DNA of 64,000 nucleotides from assembly GCA_002682825.1 (NCBI GenBank), contig NOKP01000015.1:1054001-1118000 (forward strand). The letters are read 5' to 3'. The notes beneath the pieces are model-generated. The model had not been told where the DNA came from, ran no database searches, and saw nothing but the letters and a program-made list of their open reading frames with translations. Both the position numbers and the translations under genes were made by a program. This DNA is from Neonectria sp. B-13. Taxonomy: Eukaryota; Ascomycota; Sordariomycetes; Hypocreales; Nectriaceae. Within the stretch, counting starts at the first letter, position 1. Every line of letters begins with the position of its first letter. This document shows positions 12,610 through 24,503 of the stretch, one piece after another.

Positions 12610-13380
12610 CTGGTGCTAGCGATAGACTTGGGTTGATCCGGCGTTTGGGTGGGGAGCATTTATGATTCTGAGTTCTCCGGGTTCCTTGAAAAGAGGCAAG
12701 GCATGGCATGTCGATAACGATACGTTGGAATGAAATCAATTTGATGTTTCGTGGATACCCACACACCTATGCGGACAGACGGACAGGCAGACCGACAAGC
12801 ACTCGCGGTTGCTGTGACTAACATACACCGGTTGTCCCCGTGAAGCTCACTTACAGATACTGGACACTTCGGACGACCCATCACAGAGACGGCGGAGAGA
12901 TTTGACAGTCTCGCCGGCGGCCGGAGCTAGCGCTTGCTCTGACATGGGAAGTTACGGTCTTGCGGAAGCGCCCTCGGTGAATGTGCGAAGGCATCATCTA
13001 TCTATCCGTCAATCGTGATCCATGCCTCAGAGGAGTCGTGCCCATCCAGGTCCCGTCATCGCATCGACTGATGCTCGTTCCCTGACCGACAGTTCAAACA
13101 ACGTCCGAGGTTTCAACGCATGGTTGACATGGTTGGACCCGGCTCCCGTATCTCTCCATGCTGCCATGCAGGTTCCCGGGACTACGGAGGCCACGGCCAT
13201 CTTCCAGGCGTCGTGCCGGGTGTCGCCCTCCTAGTTTCCGATCGATACAGGGATTGTCCAACCGGATGAGGCCCCTGGGGCGGGCACGGTGAGAGCTGGA
13301 ACGTGGTGCATGGGAAGGCTGGGACAAGCGAGGGAAGGGCCGCAGGTCCGGGAACGAACGGGAGGGAGGGAGGCAGGCAG

Positions 13381-13424
13381 GCGATGGGAAGGGATGGGAA
13401 GGGATGGGAAGGGATGGGAAGGGG
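13381..13424 (+). repeat. Short tandem repeat, decamer GGGATGGGAA x4
   Basis: Four head-to-tail 10 nt units, the first with one mismatch, preceded by GGGA and GGCA runs at 13361-13382. Repeated G-triplets on one strand could form a quadruplex. Confidence 0.9.
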
Positions 13425-13730
13425 AGTGAAAGCAAGAGGAGAGGGCTACGTGGGCGGCGCCGAGTTGCATGGGCTGGGGCTGGTTTGGCCGTGGACGGCG
13501 CCGAGTGGGTAGGCCGAGGATTGGGTTGGCTGCGTGCGTGCGGTGTATGTGTGGTGTGTGGTGTGTGTGGTGTGGTGGACTGGTGGACTGGTGGTGCGAG
13601 GTGGGTGAGTGGTGTGTGTAGGTTGAGGACGTGCGTAGGTGCTTGGGTGCGTGGGTGATCTAGGTATTTATTAGGTGCGGCGTAATAGTCAGTGCAGCAA
13701 CAAGGCGGACCGACTCGATGAGTCCAAGTG

Positions 13731-13755
13731 AGGTGAGGCGAGGTGAGGTGAGGTG
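13731..13755 (+). repeat. Pentamer AGGTG tandem repeat
   Basis: Five AGGTG-type units in a row, one with a base change (AGGCG). Simple sequence in intergenic DNA. Confidence 0.8.
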
Positions 13756-13900
13756 ACGGGCGATTTGTTGTCTCCTTCACGAGGCGAATGCTATTGGTGA
13801 GGGCCGCTTGGTGGGAAGCGTGGGAGGGAACAGATAGTAGTAGTCGTAGTGGCGGCTGGTAGTCGAGATACGATACGCCACTGCACGCAATGCCTGTCGC

Positions 13901-13928
13901 CTGTGGGTAGCCCTGTGGGTAGCCCTGT
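13901..13928 (+). repeat. 12 nt tandem repeat CTGTGGGTAGCC x2.3
   Basis: Two exact copies of the 12-mer and a partial third. It lies inside the long minus-strand open frame, where it encodes a repeated Gln-Gly-Tyr-Pro, showing that the frame is built from repeats. Confidence 0.8.
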
Positions 13929-14256
13929 ACAGCATCGTGGCCCCCTGGGTCTGGGTGGGATGCTTGGACTGGGTGCGTAGCGGGGTACGCCGGGCGGGTG
14001 CACGACAAGGCGGTGGGCAGGGGTAGCCCTCTAACAGCTGGCGGCGGATTGTGAGGTGAGATCATTTTCACCCCTCCCCTTCCACTTGGACTGGACCTCC
14101 CCCTCCATCGAACCTGCAGCCCCACCAACCCACCTTGTCCAGTTATCCTGACCGGTGCTGTGCTGTCATCCAATGCTGTGAATTCGTCGAGAGTACATCT
14201 TTCGTGTCATTGAGTTGTTTGCTCATCGCGTCTCCTCTCCTTCCCCCCTCTCTTCA

Positions 14257-14262
14257 TATAAA
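14257..14262 (+). promoter_or_regulatory. TATA-box candidate of enolase
   Basis: TATAAA about 105 nt upstream of the probable 5'UTR intron donor, followed by a long C/T-rich tract, the usual start-site context of strongly expressed fungal genes. The context is persuasive, but no transcript start is known. Confidence 0.5.
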
Positions 14263-14361
14263 CTCGACACGTCCTCGCCCTCTTCTTCCCTCTTCCCTCC
14301 TCCGTTCTTCATCCTCCCTCTCGAGACCAGATTTCCTCTGCTCTCCCACCATCCTCTCCAG

Positions 14362-14757
14362 GTAAGTGAGCTAGCTATAGCTTGCTAAGATGCTACCCCT
14401 CCCTTCTCTCACCTTGCTTCGCTTTGCTTCGCTTTGCTTTGCTTTGCTTTGCTTGTGCCCTTACGCCGCCAAATTCTGCCCTGCTTCCCCTCTTCCCCGC
14501 CATGCCATGCTCGTCGTTCTCGCCCAAAGTTACCCCACCAAAACAGCTTGGTGCTCCCTGACGAGCAACACCAAACACACTGGTTGTTGAGTTGAGGCAT
14601 ATTCCAACCACACCGAAGCTTCCAGACTCCCCAATATCCCATTCCCCCCCTTCTCCTCCTTCACAGTTCATCCAGCGCTGTTAGCTCTTCCATCTTCGCC
14701 CCATCACTTGCAATCGCCCGCAATCTGCGCACGAACCTCCATCCACTAACACATCAG
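14362..14757 (+). other. Probable 5'UTR intron of enolase (396 nt)
   Basis: CAG/GTAAGTGAG at the donor and CCACTAACACATCAG at the branch site and acceptor are near-perfect fungal splice signals, 48 nt before the enolase start codon. The intron contains the CTTTG repeat. Inferred from signals only. Confidence 0.6.
14411..14455 (+). repeat. CTTTG/CTTCG pentamer repeat
   Basis: About eight units of GCTTT or GCTTC in tandem, within the inferred 5'UTR intron of enolase. Simple repeat, possibly variable in length between isolates. Confidence 0.85.
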
Positions 14758-14766
14758 CCCATCTAG

Positions 14767-16349
<1,583 letters not shown>

Positions 16350-16918
16350 ACGGGAACCGTGCTTTCACATTGAAAACAGAACAAATGCCTTTGGGTCCTT
16401 AGCGTTGGGGCGCGTGGGATGGTATACCAGGAGGCAAATTGAAAGTAATAGAGGCCGAAAACAAAAGTGAATTAGGCTCGTATGGATGAAGAAATAAAAA
16501 ACCACCTCGTTTGAGTTCAATTAATGTCCTACAAGAAACTGTGACGTGATATTTGTAATGTTTCAATCTCAAGTCATTGTTACTACAATAACTAGTAACT
16601 AATTACTCGACGTTGGATCTTAGGCATCGCGTGTCTGTTAGGCTGAAGTACCAAGTAATTAGACGAGAGGCCAACCTCAGTGTCCCTGCGGGACTCAGTG
16701 GAGTGGGGTGTTGAACTGGCGGTACGTACCTCCAGCCCATGTGGCTGTTGTCACAGCAACCATGCGTTTGCAAACAAGGGATAACATCAACATTTCCCGA
16801 CAGGGGCACGCACCCCACGGTTCAACCCACTCATTAACAACACGACAACCCATCCCGATACTCGACACCTGCTGTGGAAGATTTTATGCTTCTCAGTGAA
16901 CGCGAGTACTAACCAAAC
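16350..16918. other. Spacer enolase / MadBub
   Basis: 569 nt holding the enolase 3'UTR, with an AATAAAAA-like signal near 16492, and the promoter of the kinase gene. No open frame of interest. Confidence 0.5.
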
Positions 16919-19900
16919 ATGGCAGCTTCAGAAGATCTGATCGACTTCGACTTGATCGAGGGGCAGAAAGAGAACATTCAGTCACTACCCGGCGGTCGTT
17001 CAGCCAAAAAGCTTGCGCAACTCTACTCGCCCTCTCCCCTTCACAAACTTGCAACGCCAACGCCCTCCGACACGCGAAATGTCAACGACTGCATCCGGGC
17101 CGAGTACGAGGCCGAGGTCGAGAACCTGGCAGAGTCGGACGACCCTCTCGACATCTTTGACCGATACGTGCGCTGGACGCTAGACGCTTATCCCTCGGCG
17201 CAAGCAACTCCCCAGTCACAGCTTCACACCCTGCTCGAGCGCGCAACAAAAGCCTTCATCGGAGCGCCGCAATACAAAAACGACCCCAGGTATCTCAAGC
17301 TCTGGGTGCACTACATCCACTTCTTTTCCGACTCACCGCGGGAGACGTACATGTTTCTCTCTCGACAGGCCATCGGCGAGGGCCTCGCCCTGTACTACGA
17401 AGAGTATGCCGCTTGGCTCGAGGGCGCCTCACGATGGGCCCAGGCAGAGGAGGTATACAAGCTGGGCATCGAGCGAGAGGCTCGACCCGTCCAGCGGCTC
17501 CTGCGCAAGTTCAAGGAGTTTGAGGAGAGGGTCGCCCAGCAGCCAGAGGTCATGGATGAGCCATCGTCTCCGGCTCTTCCTACAGTTCGGCCTGCTTTAG
17601 CGGCCAAGGTCGATCCTTTCTCTGCCGCCTCGCGACCCGAAGATCCCCAAGCAGCACGACCTGCCTCTGGAGGAGGCTCGAAGCCAGCCAAGTCCAAGCT
17701 CGCTATCTTCTCAGATGGCGATGCGAAGCCAGCTGCGATGTCCTCACGAGGACCCACCTCCAAAGGATGGGATACCATCGGATCTCTGGGAGACCGAAAG
17801 AAGGAGAACGTTGTGGAGGCGAAGCCGTGGGTGGGCGAAACCCTGAAGGCCGGTGGAAAGAAGAGTGCGGCTCCCAAGATGCCGGTGTTTAGGGATACGG
17901 TACGTTCCTTTCTCTTTCCCCCTAATCGCCCATATGTTGATGGTCATAGGACTAATGATGGGTATATCGGCGTCTATGTAATGCAGTCTCTTTCACAAAT
18001 ACAGAACATTGTCGTTGTTCCATCCAAGTGCCAGGTTTCCGTCCATCCTCAGTCGGGGAAGAAGGAACGAGTTTTTGTTGACCTAGCTGCCATCTACCCA
18101 ACTCCAGAGGAGCAAGGTACTGAACTGAGCTTTGAGGAGATCATGGCTGTCAACCGGGGCTGGCTGGACTGTAATTGGGAGGATGAGTCTATTGATGAGA
18201 ACCTCGTCCCAGAGCCCGTCGTGCCCTTGAGAGAGATTGAAGAGATCAGCAAGGTGGTTAGTCAGAAGCTGGTCATTCACCAAGACGCTGTCCATTATGA
18301 TGAGAACGGAGCGGTTATGGAGCAGCCTCGAGCACCACGAGGAGGGAAAAAGAAGAAGGTGATTGAGGTCAATGAGACGCAAATCAGTAAGCATTGTGGT
18401 CCTAATATTCTGTTCATCGACACACTAACAACTTCGACAGTCAAGGCGAAGCTCGACTCGCCATCTAGGCCCAAACTTCGCAAGAAGAACACGGCGGAGC
18501 CAACCATGACCCTTCACACCAAGGCTGCTACCGACGACATCTACGACATTTTCAACGCCCCCCTCAAGTCCTCTGGTCAGGATGACGAGGAGAGTGCCGA
18601 CGAAGATGATTATGAGAGCGATGACAACTACACCACTGACGCTGAGAGCACCTGCACCACGAGGCAGATTGATGCCAGTGAAGTTGGCGATGATGAGGTC
18701 GACGAAGATGAAGCTGGTGATGATGAAACGTCAGAAGTGAAGAGTGTCAGCGAATGGTCTGATTTCTCAACTCGAAGACATGTCCCAGACATTGACGGGG
18801 ATGCAGCTGAAGAAGACCAAAACGGGACTCAAGTGTCTGATTTGATCGACACGAGTATCCCCGGAGCGGAGCAGTCTGGTTCTCTTGGAGAGTCGACTGG
18901 TCCCCAAGAAGAAGGGGACGAAGACGAAGATGAGGAGGAGGAGGCCGGAACTCCGGTGTCTGATGAATACCCTCCCGCAACGCTGACTTCGTTCATCCCC
19001 ATCCCCCCTGAGGATTACGATCCGCCAACTCGGCCGTTTAGGGATCCGGTCGACGTGGCCAACAATAGGCTGCCCTTCATGACTCCCATCACGGAGAGGA
19101 CCGAGGTCTCTCTCGACGTCGAGAGTGAGCGGGCAGACCAATACTACAAGACACCTTGCAAGCAGCACGAAACGTCAATGCTGGCTGAGGAGAGCTCAGA
19201 TCTCGAGCCCATGAGCAGTCCTCTGCAGGAGATCGTCAACGATGCTCGCCCTGCACCCAAGATCTCTGTGCCCTTGGCTCCCAAGTCGGTCGGACCCCTA
19301 GGAAAGGCCATTCCTTCCAAAGCACCACCTCCCAAGGGCCCCATCGTCAAGGACGTGCAATGCAACCCCGTTGATGAGGCAGTGCGCGCCGAGATCATCG
19401 CCAACATGCAGCCGGCGCTCAGCTCGTACCCCGGCTTCCACGACCACCGACAACACAAGTTCGAGCGCGGCAATGAGATCCGCAAGTTCGCCAAGGCCTG
19501 GACCAAGGCTAACAAAGCCGGCGCCGACAGGACCGGCCCTGTTGCTTCGCCGGTCGTGATTGAATTCCCCGACACCAAGTCCATATACACAGTCAAGAGG
19601 GAGCTCGGCGCTGGTGCCTTTGCTCCCGTCTACCTCGTGGAGAACTCGGCTCCTGAGGGCGACGAGAACGACGAGAACGCCATGGTCGCCATGGGCAGGG
19701 GCGCATTTGCCGTCAACCATCGCAGTGAAACAGAGGCTCTCAAGATGGAGACGCCGCCTACGCCTTGGGAGTTCCACATGATGCGCGTGGCTCACACTCG
19801 ACTCGGACCTCACCATCGTGCCTCGGCGTCGCTCTCGTTCGCCCACGAGATGCACCTCTACCAGGATGAGGCGTTCCTCTTCCTGCCCTTCCACCCTCAC

Positions 19901-20623
19901 GGGACCCTGCTCGATGTCGTCAACTTGTTCCGCGCCGAGCCGTCTACCGTCATGGACGAGCAGCTGGCCATGTTCTTCACCGTCGAGCTTATGCGCACCG
20001 TGGAGGCCCTCCACGCCAAGAGTGTTCTCCACGGCGATCTCAAGGCCGACAACTGCCTCCTCCGCCTGGACGCGCTCTCGGGCGACCAGTCCCTTGCAAG
20101 CCAGTGGCGCGCCGACGGCAGTGGCGGATGGTCGTCACGGGGCGTGGTGCTCATCGACTTCGGGCGCGGCATCGACATGCGCAACTTCGTGCCGGACGTC
20201 GAGTTCATCGCCGACTGGAAGACGAGCGCGCAGGACTGCGCCGAGATGCGCGAAGGCCGCCCATGGACGTGGCAGATCGACTACCACGGCCTCGCCGGCA
20301 CCATCCATGCCCTGCTCTTCGGCAAGTACATCGAGACGGTGCGGTGCGACCAGGGCGGGATAGGCAAGACGGGGCGCAAGTACCGTATCCGCGAGAGCCT
20401 CAAGCGCTACTGGCAGACGGATCTGTGGACCGACTGCTTCGAGCTGCTGCTCAACCCGGCCTCCTTTGTCGCCGCCGAGGACGGCGCCCGCATGCCGGTG
20501 CTGCGGTCGATGCGCGCCGTCCGCGAGCGCATGGAGGGATGGCTCGAGGCCAACTGCGAGAGGGGCGTGGGCCTCAAGTCCCTGGTCAGCAAGCTGGAGG
20601 CGTTTGCGAGGAGCCGCAGGTGA
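16919..20623 (+). CDS. BUB1: Spindle assembly checkpoint kinase, MadBub type (Bub1/Mad3)
   Basis: Kinetochore checkpoint protein that delays anaphase by inhibiting APC/C-Cdc20 and by phosphorylating histone H2A. Exons 16919-17899, 17987-18386 and 18441-20623 give 1187 aa. Order of parts: KEN box at 17-19, Bub1/Mad3 TPR domain about 60-210, second KEN at 295-297 (KKENVVEAKPW), Bub3-binding GLEBS motif at about 373-387 (FEEIMAVNRGWL), a long acidic linker, and a kinase domain from about 838. Kinase residues are intact: glycine loop GAGAFAPVY, Lys895, HGD in place of HRD at 991-993 with Lys995, and DFG at 1033-1035. Both introns are multiples of three without stops. They are called from GTACGT and GTAAGC donors, the family sequence across the joins and a CACTAAC branch in intron 2. 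Having both KEN boxes and a kinase marks an unduplicated MadBub. Confidence 0.93.
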   Translation: MAASEDLIDFDLIEGQKENIQSLPGGRSAKKLAQLYSPSPLHKLATPTPSDTRNVNDCIRAEYEAEVENLAESDDPLDIFDRYVRWTLDAYPSAQATPQSQLHTLLERATKAFIGAPQYKNDPRYLKLWVHYIHFFSDSPRETYMFLSRQAIGEGLALYYEEYAAWLEGASRWAQAEEVYKLGIEREARPVQRLLRKFKEFEERVAQQPEVMDEPSSPALPTVRPALAAKVDPFSAASRPEDPQAARPASGGGSKPAKSKLAIFSDGDAKPAAMSSRGPTSKGWDTIGSLGDRKKENVVEAKPWVGETLKAGGKKSAAPKMPVFRDTVRSFLFPPNRPYVDGHRTNDGYIGVYVMQSLSQIQNIVVVPSKCQVSVHPQSGKKERVFVDLAAIYPTPEEQGTELSFEEIMAVNRGWLDCNWEDESIDENLVPEPVVPLREIEEISKVVSQKLVIHQDAVHYDENGAVMEQPRAPRGGKKKKVIEVNETQISKHCGPNILFIDTLTTSTVKAKLDSPSRPKLRKKNTAEPTMTLHTKAATDDIYDIFNAPLKSSGQDDEESADEDDYESDDNYTTDAESTCTTRQIDASEVGDDEVDEDEAGDDETSEVKSVSEWSDFSTRRHVPDIDGDAAEEDQNGTQVSDLIDTSIPGAEQSGSLGESTGPQEEGDEDEDEEEEAGTPVSDEYPPATLTSFIPIPPEDYDPPTRPFRDPVDVANNRLPFMTPITERTEVSLDVESERADQYYKTPCKQHETSMLAEESSDLEPMSSPLQEIVNDARPAPKISVPLAPKSVGPLGKAIPSKAPPPKGPIVKDVQCNPVDEAVRAEIIANMQPALSSYPGFHDHRQHKFERGNEIRKFAKAWTKANKAGADRTGPVASPVVIEFPDTKSIYTVKRELGAGAFAPVYLVENSAPEGDENDENAMVAMGRGAFAVNHRSETEALKMETPPTPWEFHMMRVAHTRLGPHHRASASLSFAHEMHLYQDEAFLFLPFHPHGTLLDVVNLFRAEPSTVMDEQLAMFFTVELMRTVEALHAKSVLHGDLKADNCLLRLDALSGDQSLASQWRADGSGGWSSRGVVLIDFGRGIDMRNFVPDVEFIADWKTSAQDCAEMREGRPWTWQIDYHGLAGTIHALLFGKYIETVRCDQGGIGKTGRKYRIRESLKRYWQTDLWTDCFELLLNPASFVAAEDGARMPVLRSMRAVRERMEGWLEANCERGVGLKSLVSKLEAFARSRR

Positions 20624-20894
20624 AGAAGAGTTTGATCATGATCTGGCGTTGGAAAGGTCGGGATTCGGATAGAAGCGTCAAGTGGTGTTTGGATTGCGTG
20701 GCTCAAGTTGCCCTCTTTGCTGCTCTTCCCTTGTTCTCGGGAGACGATAACCGTATGCATGATGAAATACCCCCCCGTCGAGATACTATACACACCTTTA
20801 TAAATGTACATTTCCCTATTAATACCAAGCATTATTGCGCTGCAACTCCTTTCGCACGGCCTGTGGATTACGGGCATCTAGTGCCACTCTCCCC

Positions 20895-22327
20895 TTACTC
20901 GCTCTCGTCATCCGACACGGCTTTCGCCTTCTTCTTGGCGCCTTTCTTCGCCCGTGTCCCCTTCTTCGCATCCTTCTCCGTCTTGCGATCCACCTGGTCC
21001 TGGATCTTGCTCCGCTCCGCCGCGCCCTTGGCCTGCAGCTCCTCGGCAAGGGCTGTGAACTCGTCGCTCTCGGCGTCCATGCCGACGAGACGCTCGAGAA
21101 GCTTGATTTCGTCGGCCCAGACCTGCTTATCCTCAACAGACTTACCGCCTGGGCCCGCACGGTCGATGGGCGTCTCGAGGACCATGGGCATGCCCTGGAA
21201 GGCGGCGTGGTTCACGATGCTGTGGAAGGCGCGCAGTCCGAGGAAGCCGGTGCCGATGTTGGCGTGGAGATCGCGATTTGAATTCAAGGGGGCTTTGCTG
21301 TCGTTGACTAGATAGTTGTGCAATGGTTAGCTACTGTGGTGCGGTGAAGGGAGACGGGGGGGCGTACGGTGGAATGCTTTTAGGTACTTTGCGCCGACTA
21401 TGTCGTTGAACGAGTCGATGGTCTTCTTAAAGGCTTCTGGCGTCCGCAGGTCATGACCGGCTGCAAAGGCGTGGCAGGTATCGATACAGACGCCCACTCG
21501 GCTCTTGTCTTCAACCAACTCGATAATGTCCCGTAGGTCCTCCCACGTCGAGCCAATAACATTGCCGGTGCCGGCCATGTTCTCCAGCACGGTGATGACC
21601 GTCTCAGTCGCCTTATGGGACTTGTTCAACTGCGCCGCAATGCGCCCGATTGCAGCAGCCCTGATGTCGCCACCGGTGTTGCCGGGGTGGAAGTTATACA
21701 GGCGGATGCCGAGCTGCTCGCAGCGGGCAAGGTCGTCAACGAAGCTGGAGTAGGCCTGGTCGGCCTTGGTCTCGTCGGCCTGGGCGAGGTTGACAAGGTA
21801 GGAGCCGTGGGGGAGGGCGTGCTCGGCGGCGCTGTAGCTGTGGTGCTTGCACTGGCTGATGAACTGCGTCTTGGCGTCGGGGTCGAGGGGCGGGTTGGTC
21901 CATTTGCGCTGGGACTTAAGGAACAGGGCGAAGGCGTTGGCGCCGATGTGGACGGCATTGGCGACGGAGTTCTGGACACCTGCGGGAACGGAATCGGTCA
22001 GATCAAGGCGATATAATAGCAAGAAATGCAGCGCAAACCTCCTGCGGCGCTGACGTGGGCGCCGAGATACATGGTCTTCTTCAGCGACGAGACGGCGGTC
22101 CTGCCCGCGAGCGGCATGGCGCCTTCGTCCTTGGCCTTCGTCTTGCGCTTCTTGACCACCTTGGCCGCCTTAACAGGGGCCTCTTCCACGGGCTCGGACT
22201 CCGCCTTGCGCTTCACGGTGGCCTTGGGCTTGCTCGTTGCGCGGCGGGCGACGGCGGGCTTGACGTCGTCGTCGTGGTCTTCGCCGTAGCTGACAATTTG
22301 CTTCTTGCGAGGCGACGAGCGGGCCAT
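20895..22327 (-). CDS. APN1: AP endonuclease, endonuclease IV family (Apn1)
   Basis: Base-excision repair enzyme that cuts DNA 5' of abasic sites using three zinc ions. Exons 22327-22039, 21979-21368 and 21307-20895, 437 aa. The N-terminal ~85 residues are a Lys-rich tail of NLS type, then the TIM barrel begins at YLGAHVSAAGG. Zinc-ligand and active-site motifs are all present: NFHPG, VLENMAG, CIDTCHAFAAGHDL, LKAFHLNDSK (restored by splicing intron 2), RDLHANIG and LETP. The C-terminus is another Lys/Ala-rich basic tail ending in SDDESE. The start at 22327 is chosen because the longer upstream frame has no conserved sequence. It converges on BUB1 with 271 nt between stops. Identification is firm. 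Confidence 0.95.
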
Positions 22328-22831
22328 TGTATAGGGTCTAGATGCAGTAGGTTCAAATTTGGTTTGTTCTCCAAGCTCGCGAGGCGGGATAACTGGTGAA
22401 GAAGGAAGTCGTGTAGAGTCTCGAGGTTGAAGGTTACCGCTGAAAAAGCAACTTCCACTTAGACAGTGCGACGCGATTGACGCGGCGCCCTTCGATGACC
22501 AAAGCGCGCAGTCACGTGACTTGAACATACATCGGAACACTCCTCACAAAAGTCTTGTTGCTCTCGACAACGTCAACCTTTTATTTCAGTAATCTGTCTC
22601 TTGCTCGCGATAGTCAAGCTCGAAGTGGACTTAGCTGTTAGTGAGTGCCCACATGAAAGTCCTATAAAGATACATATATTGCACAACGCAATAAAAACCT
22701 CGCACACTATAAGATACCTGCGCATTCCACACAAAGCCCGGGCATCTCATCCGTGGAAGAATACCATTTCCCAACACTAACATAGAAAATGTTTGCTTTC
22801 AAATGAACGCCCATAAGATATCAGGAAAAAT
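22328..22831. other. Spacer APN1 / DGAT2
   Basis: 504 nt that must hold the APN1 promoter (minus strand) and the DGAT2 3' end. AT-rich around 22640-22720. No gene seen. Confidence 0.5.
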
Positions 22832-24503
22832 CTACGAAATGATTTCCAGCTCGACGCTAGGTGCAAACTGGTCCTTGTATGCTTCCCACAGCTTCTCGAT
22901 CTCTCGGACGTAGAGCTCATGGATGCGATCAATATCCTCTTGAGCTGGCTGCGGCCCATGCGGTCTATCCACCTCAATGGGCTTTCCAACCACAATGTTG
23001 ACTGGACGTCGATATGGCATGAAGCCGACGTCGTAGTTCATCACACCACGGCCATGGAGGGCGGGCACGGTGAATTTGAACACCTTGAGGAAGATCATCT
23101 GAAGCTGGTGCACGATTGGGTGCGTCTTGGGGCTTAGCTGGTCGTACAGGTCATTCTCGCCAAAGCTGATGACAGGCACCAGGTCTGCTCCGGTGCGGAG
23201 CGCCATCTTGATAAAGCCCTTGCGGCCCTTGAGGATCAGCCGCAGCGTCCCTGGTTGGGCCTCGAGCGACTCTCGAGCGCCTCCAACCACAATGGTGACG
23301 GCGCGACCCTGTCCGTCGTTTTTGGGGCCACCCTTGTTTAGGATGTTCCAGATGGATTCTTTCGACACGGACTGAAGACCCATGAAAAGAATCCAGTCTC
23401 GGTTGAATGGGAGGCGGAAGTTGGAGTCGAGTGTCAGCAAGGTGTTCGTAATGCCCGGGAACTTATCAGAGAACCCAAGAGCATTCGTTACGAAGGCAGC
23501 CCAGGCGCCGTGAGAGATGATGCCATGGGGATGGTATCCGAAGATGTACTTCCTCGTCGGGTCGAGGTCGTATGTCTTGTGCAGCTGCATGGGGAAATAC
23601 CCGGTAAAGAGCTTCCACAGCGGCAAGCTTCGCATGTATTCGGAGCGGTAATTCAGCTTCCCGTTGGTTGCGGCCGTCGACAGCGTAAGATGAATGAGAT
23701 ATGGCACGAGGATCGGCCATGTCAGAGGATTGGCGCAAATCAGCCAAAAGACGGACACGAAGAGGCCAATGGACATGCAGTGGAACAGTACGGCAGCGGT
23801 CTGAAGTCGACGGACCATGGGAACGCGCAACGGGGCAAAGTGAATGCCCCTAGCCCGCCAGCCCTTCCGCTCGCGATTGGTCTCGGCCAGGGTAGGCAGC
23901 TTGGGATATGTGTGGCCATCGTGGCCGTTCGCAGCTCCATTGGCGTGTTTTTCGGCGACGACGGCAGCGTATGTCTTCGGTGCTCCATTCGATGAGGGAG
24001 GCGTCGAGTGGTTCGTTTCGCCGTTGGTGATGGGCGCGCTCGTCTGGGTTTCGCTTTCTGAAGTCTTTGGCGTCTCTTGGGGATCCTAATGGTGGGAGTC
24101 AGTACGGCTTGAAGATCGCGTTGCGAGGCGAGATGCTGATGCGCCTACTTTGACATGTGAAGGCTCTTGTGGCGGGGGGTGGTCGGCCTCAGGGTTCGGA
24201 ACAGTCACCACTTTCTCGTTTGATTCGGTTGGAAGAGGTCCTGCGGCTCTGTTAGCACTGCTCATCAGCTTAACAAAGGTGTCGCAATGGTTTCCTGGTG
24301 CTGGCTGGCCAAGGCTGGTCCCTTGATGCCGGCTTGGAGCTCGTGCAACGCATCGCAACATGATGACGCGACCCGCCTCTGGTCCAGCCGATGCGCAGAG
24401 CAGCCAAGCCACACAACCAGGCGTGTCAACAGCAATCAACAACGCAGAGTTCAGACTCACCATCCTCGACCTGAACGCTAGGCTCATCATTATTGCTGGC
24501 CAT
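22832..24503 (-). CDS. DGA1: Diacylglycerol O-acyltransferase type 2 (DGAT2)
   Basis: Makes triacylglycerol from diacylglycerol and acyl-CoA at the ER and lipid droplets. Exons 24503-24461, 24246-24149 and 24085-22832, 464 aa. Intron 1 is 214 nt, long for this window, and its acceptor could be read in more than one place; the chosen one (ending AACAGAG) keeps frame. Residues 1-125 are a variable, Pro/Thr/Asn-rich, probably disordered region. Two adjacent hydrophobic helices follow (AAVLFHCMSIGLFVSVFWLI and LTWPILVPYLIHLTL). Catalytic and family motifs are GYFPMQL, YHPHG at 231-235, and the KGFIKMALRTGADLVPV...FGEND block. The very N-terminal exon is the least certain part. Confidence 0.93.

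Larger units (their letters stand above)
12610..14256. other. Repeat-rich intergenic region upstream of enolase
   Basis: No recognisable protein gene. The section 13340-13760 is G-rich on the plus strand, with GGGA, GGCA, GTGTG and GGTGA runs. A 359-codon ATG-started open frame lies on the minus strand at 13094-14173. It is a Pro/His/Ser/Thr-rich product of the repeats and I do not call it a gene. The right end merges into the C/T-rich enolase promoter. Confidence 0.55.

Noticed and set aside
19298..20032. Long antisense frame over the MadBub kinase domain.
   Set aside because: No family likeness and fully explained by GC-rich third positions of the sense gene.
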